64,000 bases of DNA, from positions 216,094,448 through 216,158,447 of the forward strand of contig NC_084796.1 of assembly GCF_963169125.1 (NCBI RefSeq), given 5' to 3'. This document shows, one piece after another, positions 47,198 to 58,040 of this stretch. This stretch comes from Humulus lupulus (taxonomy: Eukaryota > Streptophyta > Magnoliopsida > Rosales > Cannabaceae). The position numbers were made by a program, and so were the translations under genes. The notes under the pieces were generated by a model. The model worked only from the letters and a program-made list of their open reading frames with translations, was not told the origin of the DNA and made no database searches. Every line of letters begins with the position of its first letter. The stretch's first letter is position 1.

Positions 47198-47448
47198 AAT
47201 TGTTCGAATATCAGGAGAAAGACCGCCATGAACACAAAGTACCTGGAGAGAAAAATAATATATATTATTACATAACTGAAGCACCCAGGCATCTATGCAA
47301 CCAAATAACATATGATAAGTGCGTGTATAAACTATGCATAAATAACAGGAAATATTAGAATGTGACATCATGTGTGAGTGTGTGTAAAGCAAGAGAACCT
47401 TACAGTGCCATCTATGATTGCTGAAAGTGTCAAATAATAAAAAACATC
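47198..47448 (-). pseudogene. Captured PP6-type protein phosphatase fragment (two exons, one intron)
   Basis: Minus strand. The upstream exon ends DVFYYLTLSAIIDGT (47448-47404); an intron with GTAAGG donor and CTCCAG acceptor (47403-47243) follows; the next exon reads VLCVHGGLSPDIRTI (47242-47198). Joined in phase 0 these match the catalytic core of plant PP6/FyPP and related PP2A-like serine/threonine phosphatases, where HGGLSP holds a metal-binding region. After RTI the match ends, and upstream of DVF it decays, so only about 30 residues remain. It sits inside a CACTA transposon, opposite to its genes, with its intron kept, so it was captured as genomic DNA. It cannot encode an active enzyme. 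Confidence 0.8.
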
Positions 47449-49408
47449 TCAACATTCTCATTCTCAACATCCAATCAAAGAAGGACCCATAATAGCATTC
47501 ACATTCTCAACATCCTACATGTACCACAGAAACAAGCAGATCAAATAGATCAGTTAAGTATGCAGTGAAACTAGGAAAGTGTTCGTCACCTTAACCACGC
47601 CTTTTCCAAGGTAGTCTTATCCTCCATCCCTTAGCTCAAGAGTCTCGTACACTCCTAGTTAAACAAAAAAGGAACACAAAATAGCTGAATCCCAATCCTA
47701 AGAAACGTTTATCTGAACAATAGAGCCAATAAAATTAATTTTACAAACAGAGCATATCAACAGATTTAGTTCCAACAACAATTAATTTAATACAAATAGC
47801 ATATCAAGCATAAAAATTTAGAAAATAAAAATAAAATACCTCACTTTTCTCCTGTGTTCTAATAGTTTTCCCTCCCTTAGTTCATAAAATAGAAATATCG
47901 TATGAACTAACTCAGGATTCAAAATATATATTGTCAAGGTTACAGGCTCAAGAACACTCGAACACACTCCTCAGTCCTCACACAACTCAGAACAATATCT
48001 TTATTTTTCTAACCTCTTTTCCAGAGGTCATATTAGTTATATATGTATAGGTTTCTTTCTCTCACATGTGGAAACGACCACACTTAACTGTCAAACAGAA
48101 TTGCAAAATTCATTTACTTGAGCCTAAAGTGATCCAAATGTTATATCACTTATCATTATATTAAATTATAAGATTTACTATTTATAAAATTATGAAATTA
48201 ATTATTAACATTAAATAAAAATGAGATAGAGGTTCAAAACTGATTTGTCTTATAATAGTAATAATAATAATAATACATCCTCTATAATGAACCATACATA
48301 GGAATACATTTAGGTGGCTCAAATAATAGCATTGTTAAATTTGGCACATAATAAATATTACATTTTTATATATTTGTTCACTACTAATTAATGTCGTTTA
48401 TTGAATTTTTTTTTAACTTTTTATATATATAATACTTTTTTAATATATATTTAAAAAAATGATAAACTTTTTGAGATAATTTGTACTTTATGCATTAAAG
48501 CATAATTATAAATATTGTGCTAAATACAGCATTTGCTCATTTTATGAGCCAAATTTAGAAAAAATTACATGTTTTATGGCTTTTTTTAACAAGTTTACAA
48601 AAAAAAATACTTATTTTATGATTTTTTTTTTATTTTTCAATTTTATGAATTTAATTTCCCATATTTTTGTACAAATATTAGTTTATGCCATATTTTTATT
48701 CTTAATTAAGTTTAGGCTTATTTGCATCATTCAACTATTTTTGTCTTTTTATACATGTTTTTTCTTTTCTTTTTTTGCAAATTTTATCTAAGCAAGTGCA
48801 CCACTATTTTTTTGTCATATACTATGAGGTTTATTATAAGTGAAGAATGAGAGAAGGAATGGCTTCACCCACTTCTATTTATCTATATTCTCCTGCTATG
48901 CTTTTGTGGATTTCTATGCAATATATTATGATAGAAAAATAGAGAACAAGAAATAAAGAAAGAAAGACCTTAGACACGTAATAATTTATGGATCAATAGA
49001 TATCAAATTCTTGAACTGACAATACTCTTTATATATATTTAAATATATATAATATTTCTTTGAGATGAGGATTGGAAATGCCAGAATTATCTCAAGTTTA
49101 GCAATAAGACTAAATAAACAGCTTAAATTCAGTTCTGAACTCAAAATCAAGTAATTTTAAAAATCAAATCATATAGTATATTTTGGTTGATACCATTTTG
49201 TATTTACCATTACATAGACTTATCAAAATTTTACTTTTTGTTGGTTAGAATAGGACAACTAAATTGGTGATCATGTTGGATAAAAATTGGCTACGCTTCA
49301 ATAGGTAATAAGAATTAGGGATTTAATTAGTGCTAGCTTAGTAAACTTAGTAACTTACTGTATTTGTTACTAATATATTATAAATATGAACTTGTCTTTG
49401 AATTGTAG
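47449..49408. other. CACTA interior between captured exons and transposase
   Basis: AT-rich, no recognised gene. Further captured sequence may be present upstream of the phosphatase exon, but I could not identify exons. TAATAA runs lie at 48257-48275. The last part probably contains the first exons and introns of the transposase gene; the first clear coding sequence begins at 49409. Confidence 0.45.
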
Positions 49409-52400
49409 AGCCTCGGATGAGTATAGAGAAGGCGCTTAGAATTTTGTAGAAATGTCAGAAAAGCTAGCTGGTTATCCAGAAAAGTTATTGTGTCCATGCA
49501 AAGTTTGTCGAAACTTAAGTCACCAATGTATTAACATTTTGTACGAACACTTAGTCATTTATGGGATTGATCCAACATACAAAATCTGGTTTCATCATGG
49601 GGAAGAATTATCAAGAGATGATGATGTAGAGACAATGGAAACATTTGATTCTTACAACTTGTTTAGGGCTACAAATATTGATGGTTGTGATTTTGAAAGT
49701 CATCTAGAAGGTCATGATGACACTTTTATGGAAAAAATAGAAGACGCAGACACTCCATTATATCCACAATGCACTAAATATACTAAGTTATCGTCAATTG
49801 TTGCATTGTATAAGGTTAAAACTACCAATGGATGGTCTGACAAAAGTTTTGATGAATTGTTAAGACTTTTGAATGATATGTTTCCTTTAGATAATATGAT
49901 CCCCAAGTCTATGTATGAGGTTCGAAAATTTCTTCGATTATTTTATTTAGGATATGAAAAGATTCATGCGTGTGTTAATGATTGCTGTTTGTTTAGAAAA
50001 GATAAAGAAAACTTGCAAGAATGTCCAACATGTGGAACTTCACGTTGGATGTCAGATAAGCTGACTAAAAAGGTTCGACATGGTGTCCCAGCAAAAGTTT
50101 TGAGGTACTTTCCTATAATCCCTAGGTTGAAACGGATGTTCATGTCTAAAAGAATTTCAAAGGAATTAAGATGGCATCACAACAATAAAAGTTGCGATGG
50201 AAAAATGCGTCACCCAGTGGATTCAGCAGCATGGGAGCTAGTCAATGATAAATGGCCATCATTTTCAAATGAAGAGAGAAATATTAGACTTGGCCTTTCC
50301 ACAGATGGATTTAACCCATTTAGTAATTTAAGTTCTAAGTATAGTGTTTGGCCTGTTTTGCTGGTCATGTACAACTTACCCCCATGGTTGTGCATGAAAC
50401 AGGAGAATATTTTATTTACAATGTTAATTCCAGGACCTAAACAGCCTGGGAATGATATTGATATATACTTAGAACCCCTCGTAGAGGACTTTAAATTATT
50501 ATGGAATGAGGGTGTTGATGCTCATGATGCATTGGACAATACAAATTTCAAGTGCGGGCTATTTTGATGTGGACAATCCAAGATTTTCCAGCATACGGGA
50601 ACCTTGCTGGTTGTAAAAATAAGGGATGTTTTAATTGTCCCCTATGTGGTTATGGTACTCATTCAGAGTGGCTAAAACATAGTGGGAAGTTTTCATATCG
50701 AGGTCATCGGAAATTTCTTAAAGAAGACCATCCATTTCGGAGTAAAAGAAGTTGGTTTGATGGAGAAGTTGAGCATGGAAATCCCCCAAGAATCATGAAT
50801 GGGACTACAATTGCTGAACACCTTAAACATTTTGTGAATGTTTGGGGAAAATCCACTTCAAAGAAAAGGAAACAAAATGATTCAAAAGAAATGTGGAAAA
50901 AACGATCCATATTTTTTAAGTTACCTTATTGGAAGGTTAGCACATTCTTACTACTCTAAAAATTTTTTGTGTAAATTATTGTTTTTGGAGGAATTTCATT
51001 AGTTATTTATTTTGCAATTTTTATAGGAATTGTATGTTCGTCACAATTTGGATGTGATGCACATAGAGAAAAATGTTTGTGAAAGCATCTGTAATACATT
51101 GCTAGATGTTGCTGGAAAAAGTAAAGATGGACTAAAAGCTCGCTTGGATTTGCAACATATGGGTATTAGGAGTGCATTACACCCATAAGAGAAGGGGACT
51201 AGAACCTATCTTCCTGTAGCTTTACACACACTATCAAAGCTTGAGAAAGAATTATTTTGTAAAAGGTTGTTCTCATTGAAAGTACCTGATGGATATAGTT
51301 CAAATATTCGAAATTGTGTTTCAATGGAACAATGCAAGCTCATGGGCCTTAAGTCACACGATTGCCACATTTTGATGCAACAATTACTACTGGTGGCTAT
51401 AAAAGGATTGATGCCATTGGGTCCAAGAGATGCTATAATAAGATTATGCACGTTCTTTAATCGAATATGTCAACGTGTTCTTGATAGAGAAAGCATAATG
51501 ACATTAGAAAATGATGTTATTGAAACTTTATGCTTACTAGAGAGATTCTTTCCACCATCATTTTTTGATGTCATGATTCACTTAGTGGTTCATATCGGAC
51601 GAGAAGCACGACTATGTGGACCAGTCCAATTTCGATGGATGTATCTATTTGAGAGGTGAATCACTAAGACTTAATTGTTTTGTTTATTCTTATTAGTTTA
51701 TGTGAACATTCTATTAATGATGAACAATTGTGTGATTCATAGACGCATGAAGATATTGAAAGATTATGTCAGAAATCGAGCAAGGCCTGAACGTTGTATT
51801 GTAGAGTGATATCTTGCACATGAGTGTGTGAGCTTTTGTAATGAATTCACTGACCATTCAATTGAACTAAACACAAAAGAAGGTCGAAATGAAGAGTGGT
51901 CAAATGATGTGATACTTGAAGGTCGTCCAATTTCTAGGAGGAAAGAAATTATATTGACAGATGAGTTGTTAGAAATTGCACATTAATACATTCTGTTAAA
52001 AACATCTGTTGAGGAGCCTTTTCTAGAGTAAGTGTCTGATATTAGAAATTATTTTTTTTTATTAAAAATGTAGTAATACTAACTCATTGGTCCTATAAAT
52101 TAGGATTCACTTAGAGGAGTTGAAAAAAACAAACAAAATATATGAGAGAAATAGTGGATTACTTTGGAAGAAACATATACAAACTTTTTCAACATGGATG
52201 AAGGAAAAGGTAAATTAATGCAAACTAACTGGTTCATATCAGTTGTTTTAAATATCATTAAGAAAATTAACAATGTCATACTATTATTTGTATAGGTTCC
52301 TATGCATTCCTCAACTTGTGATGAAACTGATTTGTTGAAATGGCTAGCATATGGACCCAGAAAACATGCTGCTTCTTACACTGGATATATTATCAATGGT

Positions 52401-52907
52401 CAAAGATTCCATGTACATGACATTGAGAAGTCCACACAGAATAGTGGTGTCTCAATTGAAGCTACAACTATGTGTAGATTTAGTGCCAAAGATGTATCTC
52501 AAGTTCCTAATTTAGTTTCATACTATGGGGTTATAAGGGAGATAATCTTGTTAGATTACTATATAGTTCAGATTCCAATTTTCAAATGTGATTGGGAAAA
52601 TGTCCCTAACAGTGTTAGGGTGGAGGATAGTCTTACTTTAGTTAATCTACACCAAAGTCAATGGTCTGTTGGTAGAGACCCTTTTATTTTAGCCTCACAA
52701 GCTAAACAAGTCTTCTACTCAAGAGAACATGATTCTTCCAATTGGTATGTGGTGATTAGGGCACCCCCTAGAGGTTTTTATGACATGGAAAATTATGATG
52801 AGCAAGAATTCATGCCTATAATGTCTAAAGTTACTGAATCTAGGTTATATAATGTAGTGGAAGATGAACAATATGTTAGAGATGATTGTGAGGGTATATT
52901 AGTTTGA
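49409..52907 (+). pseudogene. TNP2-type CACTA transposase, inactivated
   Basis: Transposase that would cut and join element ends in the nucleus. Exons by splice signals and protein continuity: 49409-50935, 51027-51655, 51743-52027, 52104-52209, 52297-52907. Domains: transposase-associated domain (ASDEYREG, CPCKVCRN, HLVIYGIDPTYKIWFHHGE); TNP2 core with RLGLSTDGFNPF, PGPKQPGNDIDIYLEP, MWTIQDFPAYGNLAGCKNKG, CPLCG, HNLDVMHIEKNVCESI; C-terminal DUF4218/DUF4216 regions (RFFPPSFFDVMIHLVVH; YYGVIREIILLDY). Lesions: TAG 49437-49439, a frameshift near 50555, TAA 51186-51188, TGA 51807-51809 and TAA 51984-51986. The true 5' end lies upstream and is not resolved. Confidence 0.88.
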
Positions 52908-53229
52908 TTATTGTTGTGTTTTTTGTAAATTGTAGAAGATGTTGCACTTGACATTCAAAGTTGTAATCAATAGAAATTTTAGTTTATACTTTAGCTCATT
53001 AATTGGTTGTTTCTTATTTGTGTATTTTTAGCGAAGAACTCTTGAAAACATATGTCTTTGATGCCAAGAATGACTGTTTATTTCTTTCTTTCTAACTTTT
53101 ATTATATGTTTTTTTTTGTGATAATTGATAATATGTTGTTATATATGATTTTTACAACTCATCAAAAATCTTACTAATTATAGAAACGGTTGATCAGAAA
53201 CTAGTCAAAGAATTTGCCAAGTACATGAT

Positions 53230-55666
53230 ATGTCACCTCCATCTACAAAAGGAAAGAGGCCAAAACACATACCTACAGGAAAATTAGTTAAACTCCTCAA
53301 TGAAAAGAGGAAGAGCTTTAGACTAAATTTGGAAATGGATAAGGTTGTTGAAGAGAGATATACTAAGGATGTGTCTCCAAAGAAAAATACACGTAGAATG
53401 ATTGTAAGAAATGACTCTTCTGATGAAGAAGAAGTACCCATCTCCCCTGTGACAAGGAGATCTCTTAAAAATCTATTTGAGGTTGAACAACCAATAGACT
53501 CTCTTGAAAAAATACTGAGACCACCTACTAATGACCTAATTTCTCCATTCGTAGCTTCAATGACAGCCACTAGGGAATCTATTAAAAGAGTGGTTGAAGT
53601 AGAAATTAGTCCTTCAAATGACCATGCCATCTCACCAACAGCCACAAGAAAATCACAATGCCTACAAATTCCAGAAAACCCAAATGAAACAATTGTTGAA
53701 AACTTGCCAGACACAATTGTTGAAAACTTGCTTGACGAACAAGAACTACCTGAAGAAGTTGTTGCACCTATTACCCAAAAGAGAACTAGAGGCCCTAGTA
53801 AAATGAATTCTATTGCAATAGACAGTGATGGTCATTTGGAAGTTAAGTTTAACTCAAAGGGACAACCAATAGGTGCAACATCAATATCTTTGTCTTCATT
53901 TTTGGGTGCACTTGTTAGAGAAATTGTACCAGTAACAATAAAAGATTGGAGGAAGATTCCGAGGAATGAAAGAGGTCTTATGGAAATCTAATCAGGTATA
54001 TATACTCAGGTTTTATGCATTGAACATGAACTTTGTTGAAATTCATTTACATTAATACTAACCTATTATTAATTTTACTAGGCAAGATATAAGGTTGACA
54101 AAGATTGGCAAAAGAACTATATATTCAAAAGTATGGCAGATCTTTGGAGAGCTTCGAAATCAAGGCTAGTTACTAAAATAACAAATGCACCAAATGAAGA
54201 AGCAAGATTGAAACTAAAGCCTGATAATATTAAATCTATGAATGAGTGGAAAAGTTTTTTTAAGGAAAAAAATAGTGCTGAGTTTAAGGTATTTTATTCT
54301 TAACATCTTATAACCAAATATATTTATGATTAAAATTTATAGTTTAATGTCTCTATTAACTTTATTTTCTTAGGCTACAAGCGAGAAATTCAAAAAAATA
54401 CGGACAAAGCAACTACCCCACACTTGTAATCGGAAAGGTTATGCAAGATTGATTGATGAATTGGTAAAGCCAAACATATTTACAGTTGTTTTATTATAGA
54501 ATTTGGTTTAGATATTTTTTTAATTTATTTTCTTATTTTGATAGATGAACCATATTGAAACCAATACACCACCTTCTAGAGTTGATGTTATGACCAAAGC
54601 ACATAAGAAGAAAAATGGCGAACCAGTAAATTTAGAAGTGGCTGAAGCTTTTGTATACACCTTGCCCTTTCAAAATCATGTGACTTTAGTTTTAACTTAC
54701 TCGTTTGTTTGAATACATTTATTGATACTATTTATTTTTGAAGGATTTGGTTGAAGAATATAAGAAAGATCCTGCTATGTCTTCAACTACAAGTGTTAAT
54801 GAAGACATCCTCACAAAAGTCCTTGGTCCTGAAAAAAATTCATACATGAGAGCTTTCGGAAGAGGAGTTACTCGGTCAAAGTTGCAAATTGTGTCAGAAA
54901 GAGATGGCCATTTGATGAAGATAAAAGGTCAATGCAAAGATTTGAAAGACAAAATGCAACACATGGAGCAAATCATTGTTTCTTTAATGAAAAATCAAGT
55001 AAGTATTTTGATGCTGAAACTATATTTTCATGTGGTTGAATTGCAATAATAACTAAGATTCATGTTTAATTTTTTGGTTAGTCTTTACTTTTGTATTTTT
55101 TTAAATTGAATTCATGTCTTTCTATCTTACTTGTAAATAGAATACATCTACTCAGAGCGAGGAGCAATCAAATGTCAATGTTCAATCAAATTCTCATGTT
55201 CATTCCACTCAGGTAATTATGATACTAATTATATGAAAATGATAAAATCTAAAACATATAATATTCAATATAAAATCATTTACTGCTGCTGAATTTGTTA
55301 TATTGATATATTGTTAGAGTGTCAAGAACCACACATTTGGCTCAAAATGCAAAATATTAGATTGGATTGGATCTGGAGTAATTATTGCAGAAGGTTATTT
55401 TATCTCAAGTGACCCAAAGGATGAGGTTCACCATGTTCCTCTTGGGCCTAGTGCTATGAAAGTGGGGATAGATCTTGTGAGAAAGAATGATGCATTTCTG
55501 TGGAGGCCTTCAACAATTATGTCTACTATAGAAGATGTTGTAGGTAGTATAATTGCATGGCCAGCTGATAAAGTTATAATTAGGTAATTAACATTTTTTA
55601 TGTACTCTTTTAGTTTACTATAACTTTAAGTTGAAGCATTACTTATTTAAATTTTGTTGTAGCTAA
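53230..55666 (+). pseudogene. TNPA-type second CACTA gene (Transposase_24 / DUF8039-like)
   Basis: Starts MSPPSTKGKRPKHIPTGKL, a basic, low-complexity N-terminus. Exons by signals: 53230-about 53993, 54082-54288, 54374-54463, 54545-about 54652, 54744-54998, 55141-55212, 55318-55583, 55663 on. The middle (DWRKIPRNERG, SMADLWRASKSRL, MNEWKSFFKEK, MTKAHKKKNGEP, DILTKVLGPEKNSYMRAFGRG) is the plant Ptta/En/Spm transposase type; a coiled coil follows (DGHLMKIKGQCKDLKDKM). The C-terminus (GSGVIIAEGYF, VHHVPLGPSAMKVGIDLV, DAFLWRPSTIMSTIEDVVGS) is DUF8039-like. Such proteins bind subterminal repeats in En/Spm. A TAA near 53988 and a stop at 55664-55666 suggest inactivation; the exon 1-2 phase does not fit cleanly. 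Confidence 0.78.
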
Positions 55667-56386
55667 ACAAATGGACTCGCAACAAAGACAAGTGCACAAA
55701 GGATGATGAATTGAATGATGGAGCAAGTTTCACGCATGGTTTACTTTTGTGTATCTTGTAATGTTTCTATTTTTCATTTTTGAAGTAAAAATTGTTCAAG
55801 ATTATAAAACTTTATTATGTTATGCTTTCAAACTTAAGTTAGAACTAAGATCTCATAAAGTAGACACATTCATGGTTTGAATTAGCTATTGTTTAATGTA
55901 ATACTTATGGTTTATCAATCTATTGAGAATTACATTTTATGATTAATTTTGAATTTTTTTTATCAAAATACAATAATGAAAATCTTTTAATTAAAAAAAA
56001 AAGACCATATAAGTATACTTATCAAAATAAAATTTAAAATTTTATTACTATATGTTATGATTTAAAAACATATTATAAGCGTAAAAAATCGTTATGGATT
56101 ATATAATATAACAAACTAAAAATGTTATCAAAATAATCAAATGTAACAGTTGAAAAGTGTTATGAAAAAAGTACAAGATTAAACTTCAAATTTATAATCA
56201 AAAACTCTATCTAAATGTTATTATTTGAATATTATAGCACCTAAAAATGTGTTATTGAATAGATTAAGATAACACTGAACATAACATTCAAAAACTGTTA
56301 TAGAAAAGACTGGACTTTTAATAGTGCTATCAATAGTCCCGGTTAGCAGTTTTTAAGTGTTATGTATACTGTTTTTTCTTGTAGTG
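55667..56386 (+). other. CACTA 3' non-coding and subterminal region
   Basis: No gene. AT-rich with recurrent TGTTAT-type motifs in both directions (for example 56111, 56157, 56217, 56251, 56296, 56355), candidates for binding by the element's own TNPA-type protein. Ends in the terminal repeat at 56386. Confidence 0.55.
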
Positions 56387-56389
56387 ATT

Positions 56390-56868
56390 CTACTTAGTTA
56401 AAACTGTTTTTCCAAATTAATATCATTGTTATTTTGATGACATGTATGAGTTTGATTTTATTTTTGCAATCATAATAAATAATAAATAATGACTAAGTTC
56501 GGTGAGGGTGGATACAAATCAATGAACCAGGTTCTCTATATTGAGAGATAGGGGGCCATAGTAGTGGGAATGATTTTACTGATCCCAGCCATCCCTCGGT
56601 ATGGTTAACTTTGGAAAAATGTTGAGTTTCGAGCCTGAGAATTAAGTCATATAGGATAGTTAGAAACACACTTAGAAAATAATAAAGATGGCTTATTTTT
56701 CTAAGTTTAGAAACACACCCTAATTATAAAGAAGACTTATATAATTCTTTTCATAAGAAGTCATAATTAATAGGTCAAAGTTATGTTTGCTTAGATTAAG
56801 TTTTTCCCTTAGAGCCTACTAAGGTAAGTTCTAACATGTTTTTCTCAACTGTTAGAACTCTGCTGAAG
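56390..56868 (+). other. Chromovirus leader resumed after CACTA insertion
   Basis: Matches 3317-3852 on the other strand, confirming that the leader was one piece before the CACTA insertion. No ORF of note. Confidence 0.65.
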
Positions 56869-58040
56869 ATGTCACTCCGAAGATCTGCTGGTATTAATGG
56901 AAATGTCCCCAACGTTGCCCCTGAGATGAATGAAGCCCCTCCAGTTCGCAGAAGGGGATGGCGTCCAAATACCAACCAGAATGCGACGCCACCGCCGCTG
57001 CCAGTTGATAACACTGCGGAAGTTGCCAGACTACGATTGAAAGTTGAGGAATTACTGCAGCAACAGCGACAGCAGGCTCAGCCTCAGCCTCCGCGTCCGC
57101 CGCAACCATAGCCCCAGCAAATGGTTCCAGCACCCCAATAAGTTCGTCCATATGGGGGATGGCTAATGGCGAACTATGCGCCATACCCAGCTCAACATAT
57201 GGATCTTATCTATGAGTGGTTCCGTAAGCAGCACGCTCCAAATTTTGAAGGGACAACCGATCCCTTCTAGGCGGAAGAGTGGCTCAAAAATGTGGAGCTG
57301 ATCCTTGTGCACATGAACCTCGGCAACGCGGACCACATATCCTGCATTTCCTCTCTACTCAAGAAGGATGCAAGAATATGGTGGGACCTAGTACAGCAGA
57401 CTCACAATGTTGCCACTATGACTTGGACCAGATTTGTGATGTTGTTCCACAAAAAGTACTACAATTCAGCTATCATTGCTTCAAGGGTCGAGGAAATCGC
57501 TAGTCGAAAGCATGCAATTTGACGGTAGCAGAATATTCTCGGCAGTTCGACCGATTAGCTAAGTTTGCATCTGAGATGGTTCCAACTGATTTTCTAAGGG
57601 TGAACAAGTTCGTTAGAGGACTTCAACCAAAAATCGAGATAGGGGTTATGCTAGCAAACCCAGGGAATACTACTTATTCCGATGTTATAGAAACGACAAT
57701 ATAAGTGGAAAGGCTTCAGGCAAACGTTAGTAAAGAGGAGGCTAGTAAGCCTGAGCCTAAGCAGCAGGGTTAACCCTAGAATGGTCAAAACAACAACAAT
57801 AACCAGTAGTCCAACAACAATAACGATAAGAAAAGAACGCATCCTGACAACAAGCAGTCCGACAACAATATAAGGGCACGGACGAACAATGGAGGAAATA
57901 GGCCGACTTATGTAGAGTACCCACAATGTGCTAAATGTCGAAAGAAACATCTTGGTGAGTGTCACGCAAACACCAAGGGATGCTACAACTATGGTCAGGA
58001 AGGGCACTGGAAGAAGGACTGTCCCCAGCTCAAGTCAGAA
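56869..58040 (+). pseudogene. gag: Gag remnant
   Basis: Starts MSLRRSAGINGNVPNVAPEM. Arg/Pro/Gln-rich N-terminus, then stops at about 57109 and 57139, WFRKQHAPNFEGTTDPF, a stop at about 57268, KKDARIWWDLVQQTHNVATM, LFHKKYYNSAIIASRVEE, a frame break near 57505, EYSRQFDRLAKFASEMVPTD and NKFVRGLQPKIEIG. The linker is Asn-rich. CAKCRKKHLGEC precedes the knuckle CYNYGQEGHWKKDC, in which the second Cys is Tyr. At least three of the stops correspond to C-to-T or G-to-A changes of codons intact in the 1-6395 copy. Confidence 0.87.

Larger units (their letters stand above)
43634..56386 (+). mobile_element. CACTA (En/Spm-type) transposon, 12.75 kb
   Basis: Left end CACTACAACAATATTGAG at 43634, right end ...TTTTTTCTTGTAGTG at 56386; the flanking ATT (43631-43633 and 56387-56389) is the 3-bp target duplication expected for CACTA elements. 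It contains a TNP2-type transposase and a TNPA-type second gene, both on the plus strand, a C/T-rich tandem repeat near the left end and captured host exons. Both genes have stops, so it could move only with outside help. Near the ends, TGTTAT/AGTGCTAT motifs recur (56098-56365; 43687-43693). Confidence 0.93.
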
